From NCBI RefSeq assembly GCF_033473495.1, contig NC_088940.1, forward strand, positions 2,728,001 to 2,792,000: 64,000 nt of DNA, given 5' to 3'. The notes under the pieces were generated by a model. It saw nothing but the letters and a program-made list of their open reading frames with translations. It did not search any database and was not told the DNA's origin. The position numbers and the translations under genes were made by a program. This stretch comes from Cercospora beticola (Eukaryota; Ascomycota; Dothideomycetes; Mycosphaerellales; Mycosphaerellaceae). Positions within the stretch are counted from its first letter, which is position 1, and every line of letters begins with the position of its first letter. Below are positions 1-10,987 of the stretch, in pieces.

Positions 1-21
1 TGTACTAGAGTAAACCATTTC

Positions 22-450
22 TCAGCACCCGAATCTCATCTGGTTCCTATGCTGGAAAGGAAAGTTATCCTCGCCGCCATTCTTCGACACGACGTAGTTG
101 TATTGCTTGTCTGAGATCCATCAGTATGGTGGCCTTGTACTTTCCAGAGCAACGAGTGACTTACCGGATGGCCCTGCTGATGATCCCGGCTTCTCCTTGA
201 ACATTGACTTCAATGCAGACAGCTTCGATTGCTTCTTGACGCTTTCGATCTCCATCTCCTTTTCTGTAACATCGACTGGTGATTGTCCTTTCGTTGCGTC
301 TCGGTATGATGGGAGAGATTTGTCGCCGGAAACTTGTTCGAGAGTTTGGCGTTGGTATTGGGTGGATTGTTGTTGTTGTTGTTGAGAAGACATAGTGGTG
401 TTGATGATGTTTGTTGTAGTAGTAAACGTCAGGTTTTGTTTCAATGTCAT
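22..450 (-). CDS. Small PY-motif protein, two exons
   Basis: I do not recognise the family. Two exons fit well: exon 1 from 450 (or the better-looking internal Met at 393, which starts MSSQQQQQQ) to 165, an intron at 111-164 with GTAAGT donor and CTCAG acceptor, and exon 2 from 110 to a stop at 22-24. The lengths keep frame and give 124 or 105 residues. Read without the intron the frame would end at 121, so the splice changes the C-terminus to one that is Asn/Gln-rich and ends in FGC. Visible features are an N-terminal Gln run, a SLPSYRDAT segment resembling the PY-type WW-binding motifs of alpha-arrestins, and a Lys-rich middle. No signal peptide or membrane segment. The splice is my inference from consensus sites; a role as a ubiquitin-ligase adaptor would be speculation. 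Confidence 0.55.
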
Positions 451-1842
451 TTATTGCTTCGAATGCTGAATTGAGTTCCTGTGATGATGAGGAGAAGCTA
501 TGTGAAAGGTCTTACACTCTTGCTTATATGTACTTCTAAAACCATCACTTGATCTATGGTCAGGCAACACAATAACACGCACAAGTCGCAGCCTTCCGCT
601 GCGCATGGGAATGCATTGAGTTTCTAAGCGAACGCCGAGCATACCACAGCTCTCGCGTGGCTTCATTAGTCTAGGGCTGAATCCCTCACACGCATGATGA
701 CTCGGACTACTTGCATGCTGCTTGTGGTAGGATTGACCAAACAGAGAGCAGAATACTTCGGAGTCACGATGAGCCACTTCTCGTCATCACAACATCGCCT
801 CATTATGGCTGCTACTAGATTGAATTCACATGCTCGGATTTCGAGCTTGTATGTTCGGTGAGGCAGACCGCAGGACTTTCTTCTAATGCAAGTGATTCTG
901 CTTGCCAGCACGCGATGCTGGGGTCTGTTTGGATCGCTTGCTTTGGATCGGCGCGGTGCATTCGATGCCTGCTCTTGTTCACCGCGTAGAAGCTTGATTT
1001 AATCCCTATCTTCGGAGGATCGATGCCGGAATAGCCAATTGAGAATCGGTGTGCTAGTGGATTGGGTTACTCAGGCAGCATCATTCTGAGCTATCGCTGA
1101 GGACCAATGGTGTGGGGAAGTGAAGCTGTGAAGGGGAAGGAAGAACTCAGCACTCGGAGTTCGGCTGGTCTGTGCACATTGCAAATGCCGACAGCTTCCG
1201 ATGTTGTTTCCTTCCCACTTGCAATGTCATCTTATGGGCCGTCCAAAACAGCCATGATTTCCTCGAGATGCGTCTAATACCAGCCATCAACTTATCATCG
1301 TTGATTAGTGATGCGACGGACCAAGCCTGCTGCGAGGCGGTTACCAAAGTGGAGAGATGTCGGCAGATGCGAATCATCGCGAACGCCGCGTCTTGGCCAC
1401 GTTACTCCGCTCCTCGGATGACTAGCCACTGACACCGCACTCTGTCTGGTCCTCCTCCACGTTTTCTTGTTGCCTGAAGCAGACTCCATCCATGCCACCG
1501 GCCTGGTCTGAAAGGTGAATGCGGCTAAACGCTGGAAAAGCGGTCCAGGATCACGTCTCTACACGGCAGCCTAAGCTAATGCTTCATTCCGCGCCTGCAT
1601 GCTCATCTTCGCCGTTAATACGGTCTTCACTGGGTTACGATAACACCGGGGAAGACGAGAACGTGCTGGAAATCTTGTATTCGATGCGCAGCTGAACCAA
1701 CCAAGGACCATGTTGTTCCAAACAGATTTGTCTGGCGCCAATGGCCCCGCGACAAATGTCCCGCCCACAACTGTTGAGACTGGTCTGGTCCCCTCATATC
1801 GACGTAACGGGTATGTTGCTTGTCACAGAGCCCGTATTATCG
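451..1842. other. Intergenic, divergent promoters
   Basis: About 1.4 kb between the diverging small PY-motif gene and the Zn2Cys6 factor. Only short overlapping frames on both strands, none with a recognisable motif. If the regulator starts at the upstream in-frame Met at 1741, the gap is shorter. Confidence 0.5.
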
Positions 1843-4213
1843 ATGACTAACTGCAGTATAGGAAGTTGTTCAGCTGTGAACCAGTATGATCCCAAGACCT
1901 GCTCTGCTACACATCTACTGACAGTGTGACAGTGTCGGCGAGGGAAGCTGCGCTGCGATCACAGCACGCCGATATGTGGAAGATGCGCTCGTCGAGGCAA
2001 AGAGAGTGAATGCGTCTATCACCCAGCACCTTTGACCAAACCTCGCATGTCTTCTGGAGCAGGTCCACTTCGCACGAGTAATCCCGCTCGAACCTTACCA
2101 CAAGTACCTTACCCAACTGAAAGGCTCGATAAGCAACGTCCGAATCACCTAGCTAGTCCGCCGTCAAGCGCAAATACGACCTCAGGCCAGGAAGAGGCCC
2201 TATTGCATGTCAACGGCACTTCTCTTGGCCAATCGCCGATGGTACGATCGCCTCTGGTACGGATGGTGTCGCCTGCAACTGGCAGCTCACGAATCTCATC
2301 GATAGACTCACATAGAAGCCCTGCGAGTGCTATGTCGTTTCGAGACAGCAAGACTGGATATCTCGGTGCTACATCTTACTCGGCTGTCTACGAGGAGAAT
2401 TCGAGTATATTACAAACACCGGAGGTCGATGAAGCAAGAGATTTGCCAGTGACCAGCGCAGAAAAGATACAACAAGGTGCTCAAATTCTCTCTATGCTCA
2501 AGGATCTTCCGGTGTACCGCAAATATATGGGCAGATGGTTCGAACTCTGCGACGGCCTCGTGATCATGCAGCCGATCTTCAAAATCTGGATCGATGAGCT
2601 ATGGACCGAATTTGGAGATGTGCTCGCAGAAGGGAAGACAGAACAACTCCTCGCGCTCTCTGAACTGGTGTGGAGAAATACCCGCCAGTCAATGAAAGTC
2701 CACGGCGACATGACTGCCAGAGAATGGTCCAAATCTGCATCCGGCCAACACTTGCGCTGGGAAGTGGTCGGCATAATCCTCAGCCTCGTGGGGCTCATTG
2801 CTGTGAACCTGAGCAACTGGGACACAATATTCGACTCTGTGCAAGAGAGTTATGTCGATCGGGCGACATTTGCCGACCGTATGCGCAAAGCATCGGAGTT
2901 TTGTCTTTGCTTCTGCTACGAATGCGAGGTTTTGAACGACATCTACCTTTGTTTCATGTACGAGGATTTGATCCTGGTAGAGTGCATCAAGGGCGATGCA
3001 CACTACGCTGCCTGGCAACGAACTGGAGAAGTCTGCGATGCTGTCGTGGCCATGGGTTTACATCAAGGCAACAAACCCGACGCTCACACACCTTTCTTCC
3101 TTTCAGAATTACGAAAGAAGATCTTCATCTCTGCGTTCGGTCACGACAAAACCATTGCCACATTCCTAGGTCGGCCTCCGAGATTATCGCACAGATATTG
3201 CAAAATGGAATCGCCACTGGATCTCTCCGATGAAGAAGTCGTTTCCGAGGGCGCAGATTTACAAGCCGCTTTGTCGCAACTGGACGAAAATGGCTGGAAC
3301 ACAAGCGGCCACCTCCACCGCAACACTTGGCTGCGCGTCTGGTTCAAACAAGCCAGTCTGCGAGAAGAAATTCTCGAAATCGCACTCGGCACAGACGAAG
3401 AAGACATTGCTCAACAGACTGAGCAGGTTCGAGTGAAAATGGAACGCCTCCACAAGAGTCTTCCGGATTTCATGTGCATCACTCCCGAACAGGTCCTGAG
3501 CGAAGGTAATACATATCTTGGAATGGGATTCCCAGTGAATCGAGTCAAAGATGCGACGCGGTTGGTGCACTTTTGCATTCATACCGGGATAGCGCATACT
3601 GAGTTTCTGTTGCAACGAGCGATGGTCAGTAGATTGCGCACTGACACCAAGAAACTTATTCCGATCGCCCGAAGGATGTTGAAAATGGTCCTACTGGCTC
3701 AGTCGAAGAAGGAATTCTTTCGAGATTTTCAGGGAGATTTGATTTATTTGGTAAGCTTATTTCTACACGTGAAGAAGGTTCGGTGGAAGAGTACTAATAA
3801 TATCATAGCTTGCATTACACGGTTTGCCAGCTGCTGGTGTGCTCGCAGTTGAGCTGCTCACGCAAGAACGGACACGACAATGGACACCCGACCTCCTGCC
3901 TCGCTCGGAGACCATTCAAGACCTGAGCGTCTTCATCTCCGCACTTTCGGCAGTCGGACCAGGAGAGGGGAATTTCTTCATCTGTGATCAAGGTCGCCGA
4001 GCTCTGTCCAGAGTGCTGGACCAGATCTTGTCCCCAAATCCACTGCCTTCATCAGCGCCAGCGACGAGAGAGGCTGCGGTATATGACGACTCGTCGTCGA
4101 CGTACTTTCCCATCGGCAATGACGCGGAGTTTCTGCAGTGGCTGGAACACGTTGAGTGGGATAAGAATACTTGGATCGAGCCTCTGCCTTCTTCGAACCT
4201 GGAGGCGCCATGA
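1843..4213 (+). CDS. Zn2Cys6 fungal-specific transcription factor
   Basis: Nuclear DNA-binding regulator. The binuclear zinc cluster is split by an intron. Exon 1 (1843-1875) ends in SCSA. The intron is 1876-1932 (GTGAAC donor, CTGAC branch, GACAG acceptor). Exon 2 (from 1933) opens CRRGKLRCD and continues CGRCARRGKESEC, completing C-x2-C-x6-C-x6-C-x2-C-x8-C, followed by VYHPAPLTK, a typical end to such clusters. A second intron at 3751-3808 (GTAAGC, CTAAT, CATAG) leads to the last exon ending at 4213. The product is about 751 residues. The large middle region has the helical character of the fungal_trans middle homology domain. In-frame Met codons at 1741 and 1756 would add up to 34 residues; I chose 1843 because the cluster is normally near the N-terminus. 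Target genes cannot be told from sequence. No neighbouring gene suggests a pathway. Confidence 0.8.
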
Positions 4214-4454
4214 TCGGGAGCTGTTGGAGAAGAGGCCTTTCCCAGTGAATATCGACTGCAGTATTTATTGCGTCAGGCGTGTGTCGGCGGGTAAACCTGG
4301 ACCGGTGCATGCGCAGCAGGCTTCCAAGGAAAATCGGATAATGCGACATCCTGGAGAGATATCACCAGCGTTCAATCCAAATTGAGCCACTTAGTAAGGA
4401 GTTGAGATTGTTGATACGCCATCCGTCGATGGATGGCGGCCACTTGATTTGCGT

Positions 4455-5252
4455 TCAAGTGTCTTCTCCAAGAGCTGTGATGGTGATAATGGGCAACCTT
4501 TTCATCCGCCGAATAGTCTTGGGTGGAGTGTAATCCATGCAGGACTGCTCGGCGACGGTACACTCCTCATCCTCCTGACCATAGTCCGGCTCCAACGAGA
4601 ACTCCACGTTGGAAATGAGGCCATGCCCCGTCAGGAGGGCGCCGTAGTCTTGCTTTCCACCGAACTCTGCCTGCTCTGGAGTCGATGGTGGAGTTGGAGG
4701 ATCATCGAGGTCGTCATCAGACTCGTCGTAGACCTCGTCTTCGTCGTCATCGTCGAGTATCTCGTCGTCGGCATCCTCAGGCAGGTCGATACTCCGTAGG
4801 ATGGCATCGACCTGGCCGCGACGTATTGGCTTGGCCGTCACGCTGTCACAAAGGACTGGCGATTCGATGTAAGGCTCCAATTCATCAATGTCGAAGTCGG
4901 GGTCGACCTCTTCAATGGTCTCCGCCAGATCGTCCAGGAGATTTGCATGCCCGACTAAGCACCTCAAGTTGTGATCCTTTCGTTCGGCTTCCTTCTGCAG
5001 TCGACTGCGGGCGATTCTGGCAATATGATATGCTTGCATGATTGACTCTTCTTCCCTGGTTTTACGCTTATCCTCCTCAATCGTAGCCTGCACCTCTGTA
5101 GCAGTAGTTGAAATTGTAAGCCGGGACGGCTTCTGTGGTCGGAACAGCATTTGACAATGACCGGAATTCTGAAGAGCCTGTGCCAAGTTCCCTTCGACGG
5201 GTTTGAAGTGGCTCTTGAAAAGCTTGAAAGATGTCCAGTGTGGCAGGTGCAT
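4455..5252 (-). CDS. Conserved fungal protein, uncharacterised
   Basis: Single-exon, 265 residues. It starts MHLPHWTSFKLFKSHFKP and has a central helix-forming basic block (roughly residues 70-125) with HIARIARSRLQKEAERKDHN followed by LRCLVGHANLLD. From memory this arrangement is shared by a family of unnamed Pezizomycotina proteins, but I know no function. The C-terminal half is strongly acidic (runs of Asp/Glu around residues 160-190) with a proline/threonine patch, so it is probably disordered. No signal peptide, no membrane segment. Its 3' end faces the 3' end of the Zn2Cys6 factor about 240 bp away. Confidence 0.7.
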   Translation of the reverse strand: MHLPHWTSFKLFKSHFKPVEGNLAQALQNSGHCQMLFRPQKPSRLTISTTATEVQATIEEDKRKTREEESIMQAYHIARIARSRLQKEAERKDHNLRCLVGHANLLDDLAETIEEVDPDFDIDELEPYIESPVLCDSVTAKPIRRGQVDAILRSIDLPEDADDEILDDDDEDEVYDESDDDLDDPPTPPSTPEQAEFGGKQDYGALLTGHGLISNVEFSLEPDYGQEDEECTVAEQSCMDYTPPKTIRRMKRLPIITITALGEDT

Positions 5253-6630
5253 AGTCGCTGAAGTGTGAACAAATATGCTATATCATTATTGGGAAATTGG
5301 GCCAAAGAAAGTTTCCCTCTGAGCCGTTGACGTCGAGCGTGCACTCATCAATTTTGAAAACTTACTTCTCCTGGCGGAGGTCGGAAGCGCCAGTGACCGT
5401 GAGCATCCCTATACAGGCGCCCTGGGCACGAGGTATAAGCAGGCGCGACCGCTGACAGGGTTGGGAATTACAGATCGTGTAGACGGACGGCGTCATGGTG
5501 GGTTCCGCGTGCGCGCGTTATGCATGGCAGTCGTCCGCGGAATCCGGACGAAGCCGATCTGTGCAGATGCCGTCTCAATGCTAGAACTCCACGTTGACGT
5601 TCGGAAAGTTTACCTTGCGCCAACGACGACAGTATTCGCGCTCTCAGATAGATTTGGCCCTTCTTTGACACTGTAGCGATGTTCTTGAAGGCATCCGAGA
5701 GCCGATTGTAAAGATCTGTCGCTAGACGATCGCCGAATGTCTGGTCGCGAGCATGACTTACTGCTTACTTGAACCAGCCACTGCAGCAAAATTCCTGCAG
5801 CACTAAAATGTTATCAAGCTTTGCGATCCACGCGACAGCGCTCTGAGGCGGCGACGGCGTTTCGGTCAAGCACCTTTTGCGAGCTTGGCGATTAGCGAGC
5901 AAAAGCATCGGATCCTCCGCTTCCGACTTTCCATCGACCTCAGGAGACCTGGTCGTTGCAGTAATAAGGACGATTCCCTGCGATGACTTGGAATCTAGAT
6001 CCGTTGTCTGAAGCACTTTTTGGACCCGATGACCTGAGTGTGCAGGATTTGCTTCAGCGGCGGTCACCGTCAGCTGCTGGGAGGAGTCTGAGCGAAGATG
6101 AATGTTCAGAGCTACCACAGTCACCGCTCTTACGTCTGAGGCGCCACGAGGGTGGAATATGTTGCAGTATCATCTCTGGCTTGTCCCAAACCTTTCATGA
6201 GCCCCTCAAAGCGATATTTTGCTGCACTTTTCGGTGATGGGTCTTGCAGGTTGGGAATGACACATCGGTGTACTTCGCGCCGTGATCGCCGGAGCACAGA
6301 GGGACGCCGGTGCAGCTATGGTGAGGGACCTCGGCGACGATTCGGTGATCGGTCTGTGAACGACTTGCGGCAGTCATCATGCACATTGTACCTGTCGGCC
6401 TGAGGCTGTCGCGGGCGGTTGTTGTCTCACGAGCGCGTTGTTGGTCCTTTGTGCGTTCCATCAGCGCTGACTGTGCTGAGGCGGAGGTGGGATGGCCTTG
6501 GCGGGCAGGGATCTTGCGGGTCGAGCCGTCTTCTGCAGAAGTAGAAAGTGTTGTCACAGAGTGACTGTTTGCACAGCCGTGTCGCGAACACAATTTCTCT
6601 CTTTAATCACGTCCTCGCAACACCTCGTGC
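5253..6630. other. Intergenic, no assignable gene
   Basis: 1.4 kb upstream of both flanking genes. Several short frames (60-132 codons) occur on both strands, some with protein-like composition (for example minus-strand fragments at 5765-6124 and 5468-5671, and a plus-strand ATG frame at 5983-6237). I could not join any of them through convincing splice sites, because phases conflict or stops intervene. It most likely holds the arginyl-tRNA synthetase promoter; an unrecognised multi-exon gene is not excluded. Confidence 0.4.
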
Positions 6631-8937
6631 ATGCGCTGCTCGAATCCCGCAAGCACGTGTAGCACTCTCTGGACCGTCGCTCGACCGAATCGCACAGCAT
6701 TCCCCAAAGCCATCGCGACACGACACGCAGCGCATTGGCGGGGCCGACCAGGCCAGAAATTCCTTTTCAACACTTTCTCGCACCACCGACACACATACGT
6801 CCCCTGGACGCCTCCAAAGATGGCGTTATCGAATGGGAATCATCGCCAAGTGGCAGATCTCAGCCAAATCACCTCTAAATTGCAGGCATTGGGCATCTCG
6901 GAGCTACCAAAGCCAGAAGGCGTACTGCTGCACCCACAGCGCAACCCCGTCGATATATACCGAGCAGTGATTGTCGACCAGCTGCAAAAGATCACAGGAG
7001 CTGCTCCGGAGATTATCAAGAATGCAGTGGCATGGACACAGGACCTCAAGCATGGCGACTTGGTGTTGCCTGTGCCTGCATTGCGCTTGAAGGGCAAGAA
7101 ACCCGACGAGCTGGCTGCTGAGATCGCCGAGAAGTTTGACTCGCCTCTCATCGAGAAGCCAACGGTCGAGAAGACGAGCGTGAAGTTTTTCTTCAAACCA
7201 GAACCGCTTGCCAAATTTGTCATTCCTGCGATCCATCAGCAAAAGGGCAACTACGGCTTCAACCCTACCTTGGGGCTCGAAGACCCCTCCAACCCAGAAA
7301 GTCGACACAAGAAAATCATCGTCGAATATTCGAGTCCGAACGTGGCTAAAGAGTTCCACACGGGGCACTTGAGGAGTACAATCATTGGTGGTTTCCTCAT
7401 CAAAATGTTTGAGCGCGCAGGGTGGGAGGCCGTGTCAATGAACTATCTCGGTGACTGGGGCAAGCAATATGGAATTCTGTCAGAAGGTTTCGAGAAATAC
7501 GGAAATGAGGAAGAGCTGCTCAAAGACCCGGTGAAGCATCTGAATTCAGTATATGTCAAGATCAACCAGGATAATTCGGAAGAACAAAAGCCAGCGAAGA
7601 TATTGACGGAAAAGAAGACGGAGTTGGAGAACCTCAAGAATCCTCCCAAACCAAAGAAGCCTGCGAAAGGGAAGGAGGCTGAAGCACCTGCCCCACCGAA
7701 GTGGACTGAGGAGCAAGAGCAGGAGTTACAGAAGGTGACAGCCGAGCTTGAGAAGGTGCAACAGGAGCTCGTGGACAAGCCCAGCATCGACGAGAGGGCT
7801 CGTCGCTTCTTCAAGCGCATGGTCGATGGCGACCCAGACGCGTTGAGGAATTGGCAGAAATTCCGCGACGAATCGATCAAGGCGTACGAAGGCATGTACT
7901 CCCGATTAAACATCAAATTCGACGACTACAGCGGTGAATCAACAGTCAAGGTTGAGGACATGGAGAAAGTGGCCCAAATTCTGGCGGAGAAAAACATCAG
8001 CGAGGACAGCAAAGGTGCTGTGATTGTTGACCTGACAAAACACGGCGCTCCAACTCTCGGCAAGACACTCGTCAAGAAGAGGGACGGAACATCTTTGTAC
8101 CTCACTCGTGACTTGGCTGCCAATCTGGAGCGTTACGAGAAGTACCACTTCGATCACATGATTTATGTGATCGCATCGCAACAAGATGTCCACGTCAAGC
8201 AGATGTTTACTATCCTGAAACTGATGGGTCCACCTTACAGCGATGTTGTCGCCAAGTGTAGCAACATCAGCTTCGGTATGGTCAAGGATCCCAAAGGGCA
8301 GACTATGTCAACACGAAAAGGCACTGTCATCTCGCTCGCCGACAGTCTCGACGCCGCAAAAGACTTCATGCACGACGTGATGCGCCGCAACGTGGAGAAG
8401 TACAAGCAGGTTGAAGACCCCGAGGCCACTGCCGATACCCTGGCCATTTCCGCCATCATGGTTCAGGACTACAGTGGAAAGATGGTCAATGGATACAACT
8501 TCGATCTGGAGAAGATGTGCAGTTTCGAAGGCGACACTGGTCCATATCTGCAATACTCTCACGCCCGTCTATGTTCGATCAAGAGGAAGGCAGAAGTCTC
8601 AGAAGAAGAGATGCTGAAGGCCGATCTCAGCCTGATCACGGCCAAGGAAGGCGTATCACTGATCCGCTCTCTCGCACAATGGCCTGATGTGTTCCTCAAC
8701 ACGTACAAGACTCAAGAGCCTGTGACCGTGCTCACGTATCTTTTCAAGATGACACATTTGCTCAGTTCTTGCTACGATGCTGTTGACCGCAGCAACAAGA
8801 ATGCGAAGACGCTGAGTGTCATGTACGCAGAAAGCCCGGAGAAGAAGATTGCTCTGATGGCGATGTACGAGGCCGCGAGGATTGTGTTGAACAACGGTAT
8901 GCAATTGTTGGGTTTGAGTCCAGTGCAGAGGATGTAG
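6631..8937 (+). CDS. RRS1: Arginyl-tRNA synthetase, possibly dual-targeted
   Basis: Charges tRNA-Arg with arginine (class I aminoacyl-tRNA synthetase). Counting from the internal Met at 6820, the product is 705 residues: an Add1-like N-terminal domain, the catalytic signature EYSSPNVAKEFHTGHLRST with HTGH at residues 180-183, an MSTRKG motif (KMSKS equivalent) near residue 496, and a C-terminal DALR-type anticodon-binding domain ending GLSPVQRM. A Lys/Glu/Pro-rich insert lies at about residues 255-325, so the protein is longer than the 600-odd residues usual for the family. The frame is open upstream to an ATG at 6631, adding 63 residues with no Asp or Glu and many Arg, Lys, Ser and Thr, which looks like a mitochondrial presequence. 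One gene could thus give cytosolic and mitochondrial enzymes from two starts. No introns seen. Confidence 0.93.
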   Translation: MRCSNPASTCSTLWTVARPNRTAFPKAIATRHAAHWRGRPGQKFLFNTFSHHRHTYVPWTPPKMALSNGNHRQVADLSQITSKLQALGISELPKPEGVLLHPQRNPVDIYRAVIVDQLQKITGAAPEIIKNAVAWTQDLKHGDLVLPVPALRLKGKKPDELAAEIAEKFDSPLIEKPTVEKTSVKFFFKPEPLAKFVIPAIHQQKGNYGFNPTLGLEDPSNPESRHKKIIVEYSSPNVAKEFHTGHLRSTIIGGFLIKMFERAGWEAVSMNYLGDWGKQYGILSEGFEKYGNEEELLKDPVKHLNSVYVKINQDNSEEQKPAKILTEKKTELENLKNPPKPKKPAKGKEAEAPAPPKWTEEQEQELQKVTAELEKVQQELVDKPSIDERARRFFKRMVDGDPDALRNWQKFRDESIKAYEGMYSRLNIKFDDYSGESTVKVEDMEKVAQILAEKNISEDSKGAVIVDLTKHGAPTLGKTLVKKRDGTSLYLTRDLAANLERYEKYHFDHMIYVIASQQDVHVKQMFTILKLMGPPYSDVVAKCSNISFGMVKDPKGQTMSTRKGTVISLADSLDAAKDFMHDVMRRNVEKYKQVEDPEATADTLAISAIMVQDYSGKMVNGYNFDLEKMCSFEGDTGPYLQYSHARLCSIKRKAEVSEEEMLKADLSLITAKEGVSLIRSLAQWPDVFLNTYKTQEPVTVLTYLFKMTHLLSSCYDAVDRSNKNAKTLSVMYAESPEKKIALMAMYEAARIVLNNGMQLLGLSPVQRM

Positions 8938-9408
8938 TCGCGAAGCACAAAGCGAATGATAGATGGAGTGATGACAGCATGCTCAACAGAAGAGGTCGTA
9001 CCTAGAGTCGGTTAAGGGACTGGGATATCACTGCTGCCGGGGGAAACGTGTAGGAGAGCTCTGGCCTGGCCGAAGATACAGCGTCTCTGCCATTGTGCTG
9101 ATGATTGCTTACTGCCCTTCTACCAACCATGCCGAGACCGACGAGCGAACAGCTCAGCTTCCAGGCAAGTCGGATAGCATGGAGAAGCAGCGAGTTCGAA
9201 AGCCACGTCCAGCGCGAAACATTGGAGAAGAGATAGACGAACGAAATGACGCGGACGAAATGAGAAATTCAAAAATGTATTCAAGCAATACTGCTTCCAC
9301 TAGGTTTTCTTTTTTCGGGTGCTTGCTTCGCCATGCTCGCTACTGATGCGGTGCCCAGTTATGCAGTGCCATCAATAATGTACAAAAACATATCCTCTAC
9401 TCCATCAT
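8938..9408. other. Convergent 3' intergenic region
   Basis: 470 bp between the converging ends of the synthetase and the J-domain gene. It should hold both 3' UTRs; no motif stands out. Confidence 0.5.
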
Positions 9409-10458
9409 TCACGACTCCGGAAGCCAATCCCCCAAACAAAACGGAACAGAACTCGGAATCTCATGTTCCTCAAGAATATCCTCGTGCTCCACCGCCAGCT
9501 CAGCTTCTTCTTCCGCAAACATCGCCGGACCATCTTCTTGCCACCAGCCTGCGTAGTAAATACTTGCAAGGGCATTAGAATTGTTGAAACTCTGCTTTTC
9601 CTGGTTCCAAGCCCACTTCTGGTGAGCTTTGGACCGGGCAGCATGGTATTCGGCCCAGGCATTTGCGATGGGACGGGGTGCGTGGACGAGTTCGCCTCTG
9701 CCGAGGTTTTGCTTTTGTTTGCCGCTTGGTGTGATCCAGAGGTTGTCGCGGAGTTTGAGCGAAGTGGATTCTGGTTCTTCTGACTCTGAGTCTGAGTCTG
9801 AGTCTTCAGAATCTTCTTCGTCGTCGTGTTCTGATTCGCAGGTGGCGTTTTGCGATGACTGAGGTTCAGCTTCTGAAGGCTCGTCATCGTGGGCGTCTTG
9901 TTCAGATTGAGACTCAGCGGCTGGCTGCTTTGCTGAGGTCCAAACCCATTCGTCGTCCGATGCATCTGCTGTTTCTATGACTTCGTCGTCTGAACCTTCA
10001 CCATCCCTGTATTTGTTCGGTCTTGGCACCCAGTGGTAACAGCCATCTGCTCGTGGTTCCCATCGGTTGAAGCCTTTGCCGCGCCTGCCTGCCTTCTTTC
10101 GAAACATCGGGTTGTTCCACGGACTCTTGGTGGGTTGCATGCTCACCTCCTCGCTCCCCTCGCCTTGGAAGAGGACAGTGGGTTGGAGTATAGCATCTTT
10201 GGCTTCGTCGATCTTGATGAAGAGTTGAGTGTGAAGTTGTTTCTGCTTCTCGTCCGTACACTTGTCTGGATGCAGAAGTAGCGCCAGTTTGCGGTAGGCG
10301 ATTGTAACATCTCGCTCAGTACTTTCGGGTTGAATGCCAAGAATGGCGTATGGACTCCGGTTGCGTTTTACTTGTGAGATGACCTGACGGAGAGAAGGCT
10401 GTTGCACGCTCGTATCGGATGTCTTCGCAGAGTTGGATGCCATGGTGTTAGCACTCAT
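9409..10458 (-). CDS. J-domain (DnaJ-like) co-chaperone
   Basis: An Hsp70 partner by domain. Single exon, 349 residues. The J domain spans about residues 35-95: SPYAILGI at its start, YRKLALLLHPDK with the HPD tripeptide at 63-65 that stimulates Hsp70 ATPase, and a C-terminal helix IDEAKDAIL. After it comes a basic stretch (KKAGRRGKGFNRWEPR), then a long Ser/Asp/Glu region (about residues 165-230) and a Trp-rich C-terminal part containing WAEYHAARSKAHQKWAWNQE. It has no Gly/Phe region, zinc fingers or membrane segment, so it is a class C J protein, likely nuclear or cytosolic. The specific client is unknown. A second Met at residue 6 is an alternative start. Confidence 0.82.
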   Translation of the reverse strand: MSANTMASNSAKTSDTSVQQPSLRQVISQVKRNRSPYAILGIQPESTERDVTIAYRKLALLLHPDKCTDEKQKQLHTQLFIKIDEAKDAILQPTVLFQGEGSEEVSMQPTKSPWNNPMFRKKAGRRGKGFNRWEPRADGCYHWVPRPNKYRDGEGSDDEVIETADASDDEWVWTSAKQPAAESQSEQDAHDDEPSEAEPQSSQNATCESEHDDEEDSEDSDSDSESEEPESTSLKLRDNLWITPSGKQKQNLGRGELVHAPRPIANAWAEYHAARSKAHQKWAWNQEKQSFNNSNALASIYYAGWWQEDGPAMFAEEEAELAVEHEDILEEHEIPSSVPFCLGDWLPES

Positions 10459-10987
10459 ATTGTGTCTTGGCTATGGAAGGAAAGCAGCCTGCTGCTTCCT
10501 TCTGGTGTTCTGTGGGAGAGCTGGTGGGACGGTAGTGCGTGTACTTCGTCAGGAATCTTTGGCGGTTGAGGAAGAGTCGGTGGGTTGTAGTGTCTGGCTA
10601 TGAGTCGCGGAGCTGGAAGGCTCAGTGAGAAATATATATCCAAAGTCGAACAAGTGCATTCACTGCTACTCAGAGACAAAGGCTTTCACCCTTCACAGAC
10701 AAAGCCTTTGTAGTGTGTGTCATGTTCGATTTGTCGTCCAATAGGCTGCCGTTACACTGCGCGAGCACTATACAATCTTCTTGTTCCTTGAGAACCTACC
10801 TGGAATAGTGCAAGATGGGAAAAGGCCTCCATTCCCGCACCTATGACGACTTGCAGTCGACAACGGGAAAGAGAGCCAGAGGGTGGGATGGATGCTGCAG
10901 ATTGTTCGCTGCGAAGATGAAGGAGACGTAGGAGCGATAGAAATAGCGACGGCGCTTCAGCAGCAGACATAATACGAAGGAGACTCA
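10459..10987. other. Intergenic, J-protein promoter
   Basis: 530 bp between the J-protein start and the MYND-gene stop, both on the minus strand. Only frames overlapping the MYND gene extend into it; nothing coding is supported. Confidence 0.5.

Noticed and set aside
1741..1842. Extra N-terminal residues of the Zn2Cys6 factor from the ATG at 1741
   Set aside because: Not excluded, but the sequence before 1843 has no feature and the zinc cluster normally lies close to the start; left as an alternative.
2670..3233. 187-codon frame overlapping the Zn2Cys6 factor
   Set aside because: Lies entirely within a frame with clear transcription-factor features.
9405..9965. 186-codon minus-strand frame at the J-protein 3' end
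   Set aside because: Shadow of the J-protein frame; Thr/Gln/Asn-rich with no motif.
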